Assembly (NCBI GenBank): GCA_028290805.1
Contig: JAQGJA010000043.1
Span: 1 to 5,171, forward strand
Direction of reading: 5' to 3'
DNA: 5,171 bases
DNA from: Alphaproteobacteria bacterium
Lineage (GTDB): Bacteria; Pseudomonadota; Alphaproteobacteria; Micavibrionales; SZUA-601
A program made the position numbers and the translations under genes. Below the pieces are notes generated by a model. It ran no database searches and was not told the origin of the DNA. It saw nothing but the letters and a program-made list of their open reading frames with translations. How positions within the stretch are numbered: position 1 is the first letter of the stretch; every line of letters begins with the position of its first letter. Shown piece by piece: positions 1 through 5,171 of the stretch.

Positions 1-1
1 T

Positions 2-1585
2 CTTTTCCTCCTGATTTCGGCCCCGGTCTTTGCCCAGACAACGGATGCGCCGCCGGCCATGGTGCCCAATTCCTTTGCCAACCTGGCCGAGCGCGTCCAG
101 GACGCCGTGGTCAATATTTCCACTACCCAGAAAATCAAAGTGCCCAAAGGACTCCAGGGCGGCCTGCAGACCCCAAACGGCCAGGTCGTGCCGATGCCGC
201 AATTTCCGCCGGGTTCGCCTTTCCAGGATTTCTTTGAGGAATTCTTTAACGGCCAGAATGGCGGCCCAAATGGGGGCATGGGCGGCCCTGGCATGGAGGG
301 CATGCCGGGTCCGGCTGTGCAATCCCTGGGCTCCGGGTTCATCATTGACGGTGAAAAAGGCCTGGTCGTCACCAATAACCACGTGATTGAGGACGCCGAC
401 GAAATCCAGGTCATCCTGCATGACGACACCAAGCTTCAGGCCAAGGTGATCGGCCATGACAAGGCGACCGATCTGGCCATTTTAAAAGTCATCTCCCCCA
501 AAAAACTCAAATCCGTTTCCTGGGGTGATTCCGACACGATGCGCGTCGGCGACTGGATCCTGGCCGTCGGCAACCCGTTCGGTTTGGGCGGGACCGTGAC
601 AAGCGGGATCATCTCGGCCCGTCAGCGCAATATCAATGCCGGCAGCTATGACGATTTCATCCAGACTGATGCCTCGATCAACCGGGGCAATTCCGGCGGG
701 CCGATGTTCAACATGCAGGGCCAGGTGATCGGCATCAATACGGCGATCTTTTCGCCCACCGGCGGTTCGGTCGGGATCGGCTTTGCCATTCCCTCTAATT
801 TAGCCAAGCCGGTTATCGACCAGCTAACCCAGTTCGGTGAAACCCATCGCGGCTGGATCGGCGTCCGCATCCAGGAAATCACCCCCGAAATCGCCGAAAG
901 CCTGAACCTGGCTTCGGGCAAAGGCGCCTTGGTCGCCTCGGCCACGCCGGGCGGTCCTGCGGATAAAGCGGGCCTGAAACAGGGGGATATCATCCTGTCT
1001 TTCGCAGGCAAGGATATCAGCGCCATGCGCCTGTTGCCGCGCGTTGTCGCCGACACCCCGGTGGGCAAGAACGTGCCCGTCAAGATCCTGCGTCAGGGCA
1101 AGGAAATGACGCTGGAAATCTCCCCCGGCGAGATGGAAAAAGCGCGCAAGAGCGGGTTATTGGACGATGAAAGCGATACGGATAAAACGGAAACAGCCCA
1201 GCAATTGAAAGATACCGATATCAAGCCTTTGCACTTGCGCGTGGCCGCCCTGACCGATGAATTGCGCCAGCGTTTCCAGCTGGGACCGGAAATCAACGGC
1301 GTCATCGTCACCGACGTCAACCGCCAAAGCGATGCCGCCCTGAAGGGCATCAGCCCCGGCGACGTGATTTTGGAGATCAACCAGCGCGTGGTCAAAAACC
1401 CCGGCGAAGTTGCGACCGTTTTAAAAGATGCCGAAGCGGCGAAAAAGGCTTCGGTCCTGCTTTTGGTCAACAGCCAGAATAATCTCCGCTTCGTCGCGGT
1501 GAAACTAACCGGGGATGAGAAGAAGCCGGAAAAACCCGCTGAAGAAGACAGAAGCGACGACCGGAATGACGGCGGGGCGGAGTAG
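2..1585 (+). CDS. degP: Do/DegP-like periplasmic serine endoprotease (5' partial)
   Basis: HtrA-family trypsin-like protease and chaperone that degrades misfolded envelope proteins in the periplasm. The frame is open from base 2, so the true start lies left of the window and the ATG at 59 is internal. The first visible residues, LFLLISAPVFA then Q, are the end of a Sec signal peptide with probable cleavage after base 34. Counting from the Met at 59, the catalytic triad is His108 (TNNHV), Asp138 (ATDLAIL) and Ser212 (GNSGGP). Residues 30-90 form a long Gly/Pro/Met-rich LA-type loop. PDZ1 spans about 264-355 (GWIGVRIQ) and PDZ2 about 390-482 (GVIVTDV, GDVILEIN). A highly charged tail ends the protein. 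The two-PDZ layout and about 530 residues fit Do proteases (DegP/DegQ/MucD); which paralogue it is cannot be settled, so the symbol is a family-level name. All catalytic residues are intact. Confidence 0.96.
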   Translation, partial: LFLLISAPVFAQTTDAPPAMVPNSFANLAERVQDAVVNISTTQKIKVPKGLQGGLQTPNGQVVPMPQFPPGSPFQDFFEEFFNGQNGGPNGGMGGPGMEGMPGPAVQSLGSGFIIDGEKGLVVTNNHVIEDADEIQVILHDDTKLQAKVIGHDKATDLAILKVISPKKLKSVSWGDSDTMRVGDWILAVGNPFGLGGTVTSGIISARQRNINAGSYDDFIQTDASINRGNSGGPMFNMQGQVIGINTAIFSPTGGSVGIGFAIPSNLAKPVIDQLTQFGETHRGWIGVRIQEITPEIAESLNLASGKGALVASATPGGPADKAGLKQGDIILSFAGKDISAMRLLPRVVADTPVGKNVPVKILRQGKEMTLEISPGEMEKARKSGLLDDESDTDKTETAQQLKDTDIKPLHLRVAALTDELRQRFQLGPEINGVIVTDVNRQSDAALKGISPGDVILEINQRVVKNPGEVATVLKDAEAAKKASVLLLVNSQNNLRFVAVKLTGDEKKPEKPAEEDRSDDRNDGGAE

Positions 1586-1614
1586 GCTTCAATCAAATAT
1601 AGTTTCAAGGCCTG

Positions 1615-1699
1615 CCCCTCACCCCAACCCTCTCCCGCAAGGGGAGAGGGGGTTACCACTGTAATTCCTCTCCCCTTGCGGGAGAGGTTAGGTGAGGGG
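1615..1699. repeat. GC-rich intergenic inverted repeat (double hairpin)
   Basis: Two arms, about 1615-1652 and 1665-1699, are imperfect reverse complements of each other (CCCCTCACC at the left edge, GGTGAGGGG at the right). Each arm is itself a hairpin: CCCTCTCCC (1628-1636) pairs with GGGAGAGGG (1642-1650) around a GCAAG loop, and CCTCTCCC (1667-1674) pairs with GGGAGAGG (1680-1687) around CTTGC. The CCCTCACCCCAACCCTCTCCC type of sequence recurs between genes in many proteobacterial genomes, from general knowledge. It lies 29 bases after the protease stop and ends 34 bases before miaA. It has no downstream T-run, so it is not a canonical intrinsic terminator, although it could attenuate transcription or shield the mRNA end. 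Confidence 0.9.
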
Positions 1700-1733
1700 T
1701 TGTCGCGGCCAAATCATTCTGCGGAATGCGACG

Positions 1734-2648
1734 ATGACAATTGAACCTGCCTGGATCATCGCCGGCCCCACGGCCAGCGGCAAGTCTGCCTTGGCCGTCG
1801 ACATCGCCCGTGCCTGTAACGGCGTGGTGATCAATGCCGATTCCATGCAGGTCTACCGGGAAATCCCCGTCCTCTCAGCCCAGCCCGATAAAAGCGAGCG
1901 CGAGGGAATCCCCCATCTGCTGTATGGGTTTCACCCGGTCACGGAAAATTATTCCGCCCCTGACTGGGCCGCTGCCGCCATCAGCGCCATCAGCGAAACA
2001 ATGGCCACCGGGAAACAGCCCATCCTGGTCGGCGGCAGCGGCTTGTATTTCCGGGCGCTGACCGAAGGGTTCTCGCCGATGCCGAAAGTCTTCCCCGATA
2101 TCCGCCGCGCCGTCAGCATGGAATATGATACGAACGGGCCCGACGCATTCCATGCCGCTTTGGCAAAAATCGATCCGGTCATTGCCGCAAGACTGCACCC
2201 GACCGACCGCCAGCGCTGTATCCGCGCGCGCGAAATTTTTGAAGCCACGGGCGAAAATTTAAGCGCCTGGCAGGCAAAGCCGAAACAAAACCCCGCACCT
2301 CATTTGTCGTTCAAATCCCTGATCCTGTTGCCCGAGCGCAAAATATTATATGACCGCATCAACCGCCGCTTTGAGAGCATGGTGCAGAACGGCGCACTGG
2401 ACGAGGCGGCGGCGATGAACACGCTTGACCTGCATCCCGATATGACCGGCGCAAAGGCCGTCGGGCTGCAAGGCTTGCGCGATGCCCTGACCGGCAAAAT
2501 GCCGCTGGGCGAGGCCATCGAACGGGGACAGATTGCTTCGCGCCAATACGCCAAGCGGCAATATACCTGGTTCCGAAACCAGGCGCTGCCCGCGCGCCAT
2601 TTTTTGCAAATCCCCGATAGCACGGCGGCATTGACGTATTTTGCTTGA
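1734..2648 (+). CDS. miaA: tRNA dimethylallyltransferase MiaA
   Basis: Transfers the dimethylallyl group of DMAPP to N6 of A37 in tRNAs reading UNN codons, making i6A, the precursor of ms2i6A; cytosolic. The 304-residue product has the family marks in order: P-loop GPTASGKS (11-18), NADSMQVY (34-41) with the catalytic Asp36, the PILVGGSGLYFRAL block (96-109), RQRCIRAREIFEATG (159-173) and the C-terminal ASRQYAKRQYTWFRNQ (268-283). Length matches the usual 300-320. The ATG at 1734 is chosen because it puts the P-loop about ten residues from the N-terminus, as in homologues; a longer reading from GTG at 1692 would begin inside the inverted repeat and add 14 unlikely residues. Only a weak GCGGAA precedes the ATG. 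The usual GY after the KA(V/I) segment is GL here (243-245), a minor variation. The next gene begins 30 bases after the stop. Confidence 0.97.
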   Translation: MTIEPAWIIAGPTASGKSALAVDIARACNGVVINADSMQVYREIPVLSAQPDKSEREGIPHLLYGFHPVTENYSAPDWAAAAISAISETMATGKQPILVGGSGLYFRALTEGFSPMPKVFPDIRRAVSMEYDTNGPDAFHAALAKIDPVIAARLHPTDRQRCIRAREIFEATGENLSAWQAKPKQNPAPHLSFKSLILLPERKILYDRINRRFESMVQNGALDEAAAMNTLDLHPDMTGAKAVGLQGLRDALTGKMPLGEAIERGQIASRQYAKRQYTWFRNQALPARHFLQIPDSTAALTYFA

Positions 2649-2678
2649 TTCCTTGTCGGCATCGACTAGGGTCAAACC

Positions 2679-3887
2679 ATGTCTTCCGCCCTTGTTTACG
2701 CCCCCGATAGCGCCCCCACTGGTGCTCCCAATGGCGCCAGTGTCGCCGATCTGCAGCAACGCGGTTTTGTACCTTTGGCGCAGAGCGGGTACTGGGCCGC
2801 GCCCGAAGCCTTGCGCGACGAAGCCCAATTCCTGACCGCTTTGCAGGCTCTGCAGGAAAACGCCTCGCCGCTGGAATTTGCCGAAGACTGGCTGGCGGCG
2901 CATAAACAGGAACTGATTACGGCGGCCAATGCCCGCATCGATGCGGTCGAACTGGACGAACAATTAAATGCCGTTTTCGGCATGCTCGAACGCCGCCAGG
3001 TTTTAAGCACCATTACCGGCCCGCCGGGTGCTGCAAAAAGCACGGTGGCAAGCCTCTGGGCCAAAACAGCGCGCATGGCCTATCCCACTTTGCCGCTGGT
3101 GGTCATTACCCAGGAACGCCCCGCCTTGCAGCGCCTGTGCGACAAGATCAACGCCGACGATGCCGCCGAATTCACAGTGGACGAGGCCTTGTCGCCCGAA
3201 ACCGACTGGCCTGAAAACGCCGCCATCATCATTGATGAAGCCGGTCTTTTCGGCACCTCGGTGATGGCGCAATTATTACAGCGCAGCGCGAATGCAAAAG
3301 CGGCCAAGATCATCCTGATCGGCGACGACCGGCAATTGGGATCGAACCATGCGGGCCAGCCTTTCCGCTGGCTGTGCCAGCAGGATCGCTGCGACAGTAT
3401 CGTGTTGTCGCACCCGTTCCGGCAGAAAAACCCTGAACTCAGGACAGCGGTCCAGCATCTGTACCAGGGCCGCATCGGGGAAGCTTTGGCGCTGATCCCC
3501 TGTCATTTCCCGGCCCAGGCCGCTTTGGCGAAAAAAATCCGCGCGCTTTTGGACCACACCACGCCGGAAAAAACCATGATCGTGGTGCATGGCCCGCTTT
3601 ATCTGCACGAACGCCTGCGCAATTGCTGCGCCGGATTCCGCATATTCCCCTTGGCCACCGCCCAGGGCCTGGCCGTCGACGGCGTGATCCTAGTCCTGGC
3701 CCAGAAAACCGACAGCGCCGAACTCCTGGTCGGCTGCTCGCGCCAGCGTTTCACGCTGGACGTGGTGGCGGACCAGGATGTCTATAAAGACCGCGCCGCG
3801 ATTGCGCAGAATATAGGGGATTTCCCAAAAGATCTGATGGCGCTGGATGTGGTCGGGGCGGATGTAGTGTTGGGGTTGGTTGGATAA
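2679..3887 (+). CDS. Stand-alone SF1 (TraA/RecD-like) helicase-type ATPase, function unknown
   Basis: A 402-residue soluble P-loop ATPase. Motifs appear in the order of superfamily-1B helicases such as RecD and the helicase half of MobF/TraA relaxases: Walker A GPPGAAKST (114-122, Lys120), a Ia-like VVITQERPALQRL (141-153), Walker B AIIIDEAG (182-189, Asp186-Glu187), motif III IGDDRQLG (214-221), motif IV HPFRQ (245-249), then a segment resembling TraA (LYQGRIGEAL), a V-like TAQGLAVDGVILV (327-339) and a VI-like LVGCSRQRFTL (350-360). The Gly before the P-loop Lys is Ala, and motif VI lacks the usual TR pair. No relaxase, nuclease or membrane segment is seen; the first 100 residues are unassigned. 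The start is supported by AGGG at 2668-2671, seven bases before the ATG. Probably co-transcribed with miaA. ATPase family is fairly certain; helicase activity and biological role are not. Confidence 0.85.
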   Translation: MSSALVYAPDSAPTGAPNGASVADLQQRGFVPLAQSGYWAAPEALRDEAQFLTALQALQENASPLEFAEDWLAAHKQELITAANARIDAVELDEQLNAVFGMLERRQVLSTITGPPGAAKSTVASLWAKTARMAYPTLPLVVITQERPALQRLCDKINADDAAEFTVDEALSPETDWPENAAIIIDEAGLFGTSVMAQLLQRSANAKAAKIILIGDDRQLGSNHAGQPFRWLCQQDRCDSIVLSHPFRQKNPELRTAVQHLYQGRIGEALALIPCHFPAQAALAKKIRALLDHTTPEKTMIVVHGPLYLHERLRNCCAGFRIFPLATAQGLAVDGVILVLAQKTDSAELLVGCSRQRFTLDVVADQDVYKDRAAIAQNIGDFPKDLMALDVVGADVVLGLVG

Positions 3888-3891
3888 TAAT

Positions 3892-3986
3892 GCCTTATTC
3901 AAGTACCAATGGCCAAAATCTTCGATTTTGTTGCTGGGATTTAACGTCTTATAAAACTCTTGTTCATAGACATCGTTTTGCTCCAA
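3892..3986 (-). other. Possible shifted-frame C-terminal extension of the NlpC/P60-like gene
   Basis: Downstream of the hydrolase stop codon at 3964-3966, another minus-strand frame reads through AT-rich DNA as a protein-like segment (QEFYKTLNPSNKIEDFGHW) before running into the antisense of the ATPase gene. Removing one base of the AAAA run just before the hydrolase stop would join the two frames. It may be a remnant of a longer ancestral protein, an indel error in the assembly, or chance. No start codon with a ribosome binding site supports it as an independent gene. Confidence 0.25.
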
Positions 3987-4335
3987 TAAAATAACCGTAC
4001 TTTGTTTGTTTCAATAAATCTTTTAAATTTTCTATCACGGGAAAGCCGTTATCTTTTGCTAAATGCAAAATCAGCTCTTCGCCTAAATGGACACCGATAT
4101 GTGCCCCAAAAGCATTTTCACTTTTGTTCAGTAATACGAGGTCTAAAGGGTTCAAGTTTTTAACGGGCTTTGTGTGTATTGTATCCTTCCATAAATCGCT
4201 CGAACGAAAATCAGGAATTATGCGCCCATAATGCCGAATAAACTCGTAAGCAAAATATTGGCAGTTAGCCCCATTTTCCAGTTTTCCTGAATCAGGCCCC
4301 CCCCGGATAACAATTTTCCCGATAAGGGATTGCAT
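3964..4335 (-). CDS. Small NlpC/P60-like cysteine hydrolase (putative)
   Basis: A 123-residue single-domain protein resembling NlpC/P60 peptidases, papain-like enzymes that usually cut peptidoglycan peptides or related amide bonds. Seen: Cys25 in NGANCQYFAYEF at the start of a helix, the strand LDLVLLN (64-70), His79 in GAHIGVHL and His91 in LILHLAK. This is the Cys-His-His spacing and context of the family, ending in YFIGAKR as I recall for similar short hydrolases. The ATG at 4335-4333 is chosen; a TTG at 4353 would add six residues. Upstream in the same frame is a leader-like hydrophobic run (IFPFLLLLCLF) with no ATG before a stop, and a G8 tract lies within codons 11-13. Codons are AT-rich (TTT, ATT, AAA, TTA), unlike all neighbours, which suggests acquisition. 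It converges on the ATPase gene, 76 bases apart. Possibly a decaying gene; the actual substrate is unknown. Confidence 0.7.
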   Translation of the reverse strand: MQSLIGKIVIRGGPDSGKLENGANCQYFAYEFIRHYGRIIPDFRSSDLWKDTIHTKPVKNLNPLDLVLLNKSENAFGAHIGVHLGEELILHLAKDNGFPVIENLKDLLKQTKYGYFIGAKRCL

Positions 4336-4450
4336 GAAACCTGTCTGGAACAAACAAAGGAGAAGAAGGAAAGGGAATATATTGAGGCATCATCTGCATG
4401 TGATTATACCTATTTATGAATTAACCAAATGCTTTTCGATATAGGCCATT

Positions 4451-4554
4451 TTAACACAGAGAACACAGAGGCACAGAGGACACGGAGAAGAGAAAGAAGC
4501 ATGGAATATAAAAACTCTGTGAACCTCTGTGTCCTCCGTGTCTCTGTGGTTTAA
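4451..4554. repeat. CACAGAG-type imperfect inverted repeat
   Basis: The left arm (4451-4487) starts TTAACACAGAG and the right arm (4515-4554) ends CTCTGTGGTTTAA. They are imperfect reverse complements around a purine- and A-rich spacer of 27 bases. Each arm is built from short tandem units of the form CACAGAG(G/A) and its degenerate CACGGAG. The element can form a long stem and is bounded on both sides by TTAA, a possible target-site remnant of a non-autonomous element. Similar CACAGAG/CTCTGTG intergenic repeats occur in many unrelated bacteria, from general knowledge. No transposase is in the window. Confidence 0.85.
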
Positions 4555-4638
4555 TATTTTTTCTTTCGAATGATCGGTTATTTTTTAAAGCGGTTATAGT
4601 TAAATTTTCTTCTATCAAATTATATTTTCTCTAAACCT

Positions 4639-4660
4639 CCCTCTCCCTTGAGAGACGGGG
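4639..4660. repeat. Decayed GC-rich hairpin, possibly related to the 1615-1699 repeat
   Basis: CTCTC (4641-4645) pairs with GAGAG (4650-4654) across CCTT, flanked by CC on the left and ACGGGG on the right. The CCCTCTCCC...GAGAG arrangement resembles one half of the repeat upstream of miaA with substitutions in the second arm. The match is short and could be coincidental. Confidence 0.3.
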
Positions 4661-4662
4661 AA

Positions 4663-4692
4663 CTTCTTTCTCTTCTCCTCTTCTCCCTCCCC
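4663..4692. repeat. 30-nt uninterrupted pyrimidine tract
   Basis: Every base from 4663 to 4692 is C or T. Its first 16 bases are the exact reverse complement of 4484-4499, which begins at the end of the left arm of the CACAGAG repeat and runs into its spacer. The tract lies 44 bases upstream of the pilus-type gene start, within its probable leader or promoter region. No function is established. Confidence 0.6.
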
Positions 4693-4736
4693 ATTTTAAA
4701 GGAAACTTAAACCCCCGTGTTTCATAGTAACATCAG

Positions 4737-5171
4737 ATGAAACTCTCTTTTACCCGTAAAAAAAACCTCGCTGAGGATGAAGCGCCAAAACGGCGCGCCG
4801 AGGATATGGCATCCGACCTTGCGGCGCCAACGCCAAAGCGCCGTCTGTCCGACCAGATGCCCGGCACGGCCAGCGCGGCGGGCGTGATGCAGTTCAACGG
4901 CAAATCCTATGCCGTGGGATTATTGTGGTTCACGGTCCAGGAAGACAGCAACAAGAAATTGCTGGCCAAGCGCATCGAAAAAACCCGCGCCGATTTCACC
5001 TGCCTGCGCCAGCATATTTCCCAGCAACAGGGTTTCGGCTGGCTGGAAAAAGGCCATCGCCGCGGCATGCCCGCCGCCGCCGCCATGATCGCCGATCAGC
5101 TTGTGGGCGAATGGCACGGCGTGTTTGAGGCGGAAAACGGCTGGTGGTATGTCCAGGTCCGGTCCGACACG
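4737..5171 (+). CDS. PilO2-like type IVb pilin accessory protein (3' partial)
   Basis: The 145 visible residues run off the window. Residues 52-145 match my recollection of the PilO2/pilin accessory PilO family of type IVb pili: an opening block FNGKSYAVGLLW (53-64), an aromatic FGWLEKGHRRGMPAAAAMIAD segment (100-120) and VFEAENGWWYVQVRSD (129-144). The family, known from R64-type thin pili, is proposed to act in the pilus basal body or pilin transport and usually carries a transmembrane segment further downstream, which would be outside the window. The first 50 residues are charged, with PKRR twice (17-20, 33-36), no signal peptide, and are probably cytoplasmic. The ATG at 4737 is the first after an in-frame TAA at 4728, but it has no close Shine-Dalgarno; AAAGGAAA (4698-4705) is too far. 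Met24 or Met51 are alternative starts. GC-rich codons return here, after the AT-rich island. Confidence 0.7.
   Translation, partial: MKLSFTRKKNLAEDEAPKRRAEDMASDLAAPTPKRRLSDQMPGTASAAGVMQFNGKSYAVGLLWFTVQEDSNKKLLAKRIEKTRADFTCLRQHISQQQGFGWLEKGHRRGMPAAAAMIADQLVGEWHGVFEAENGWWYVQVRSDT

Larger units (their letters stand above)
4336..4736. other. AT-rich intergenic region, no gene
   Basis: About 400 bases without a credible reading frame. The region contains the CACAGAG inverted repeat (4451-4554), a decayed hairpin (about 4639-4660), a pyrimidine-only tract (4663-4692) and otherwise AT-rich DNA. It should also hold the promoters of the two divergent flanking genes. TATAGT (4595-4600) and TATATT (4621-4626) resemble -10 elements, but neither has a matching -35 at normal spacing, so I do not call a promoter. 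Confidence 0.7.

Noticed and set aside
59..61. ATG as the start of the protease gene
   Set aside because: The frame is open to the window edge and encodes the end of a signal peptide with a cleavage site before this ATG, so it is an internal Met (or chance start).
646..1083. Minus-strand reading frames opposite the protease, miaA and ATPase genes
   Set aside because: They are long only because of GC-rich codon structure on the other strand; translations show no recognisable domains and overlap strongly supported genes.
1692..1694. GTG start for a longer miaA
   Set aside because: It lies inside the inverted repeat, and the extra 14 residues precede the normal MiaA N-terminus; ATG 1734 fits the family better.
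3914..3928. AAAATCTTCGATTTT as a bidirectional terminator between the convergent genes
   Set aside because: The stem has only six pairs, almost all A-T, a three-base loop and no T-run following; too weak to call.
4451..4554. CRISPR-like array in the CACAGAG repeats
   Set aside because: Units are only 7-9 bases, contiguous without spacers, and arranged as two opposing arms rather than direct repeats.
4758..4776. Minus-strand intrinsic terminator (CCTC-AGC-GAGG followed by eight T)
   Set aside because: It has the right shape but only a four-pair stem, lies inside the 5' coding part of the PilO2-like gene, and no minus-strand gene is visible ending there. The A8 run is explained by Lys-Lys-Asn codons.
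4925..5128. Small plus- and minus-strand reading frames near the right end
   Set aside because: They are shadows of the PilO2-like gene, which is open from 4737 to the window edge and has the recognisable family pattern.

Overview
The window looks like chromosomal DNA of a Gram-negative bacterium, most likely an alphaproteobacterium. This rests on GC-rich coding DNA with GCC/GGC/CTG-type codon use, a secreted Do/DegP-like protease gene immediately upstream of miaA (a neighbourhood familiar from Alphaproteobacteria), and a type IVb-pilus-type gene at the right end. The genus cannot be fixed from the sequence alone.

Layout: (1) 2-1585, plus strand, 5'-truncated gene for a periplasmic Do/HtrA serine protease with the end of a signal peptide, a complete His-Asp-Ser triad and two PDZ domains. 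(2) 1586-1733, an intergenic stretch dominated by a long inverted repeat made of two GC-rich hairpins. (3) 1734-2648, plus, miaA, tRNA dimethylallyltransferase. (4) 2679-3887, plus, a 402-residue stand-alone superfamily-1 helicase-like ATPase related to the helicase part of TraA/MobF and RecD proteins, with altered nucleotide-binding motifs. (5) About 3888-4736, an AT-rich island quite unlike its flanks. It holds one small minus-strand gene for an NlpC/P60-like cysteine hydrolase (with signs of frame damage at both ends), a CACAGAG-type inverted repeat, a decayed hairpin and a 30-nt pure pyrimidine tract. (6) 4737-5171, plus, the start of a PilO2-like pilin accessory protein that runs off the right edge.

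How the genes fit together: the protease (envelope protein quality control) and MiaA (tRNA A37 modification) are housekeeping genes. The ATPase starts only 30 bases after miaA with no terminator between, so it is probably co-transcribed with it. The AT-rich island faces the ATPase convergently and separates this housekeeping block from what is probably the start of a type IVb pilus operon. No tRNA, rRNA, CRISPR array or transposase gene is visible. The most unusual items are the atypical solo SF1 ATPase and the AT-rich island with its possibly broken hydrolase gene and repeat elements.
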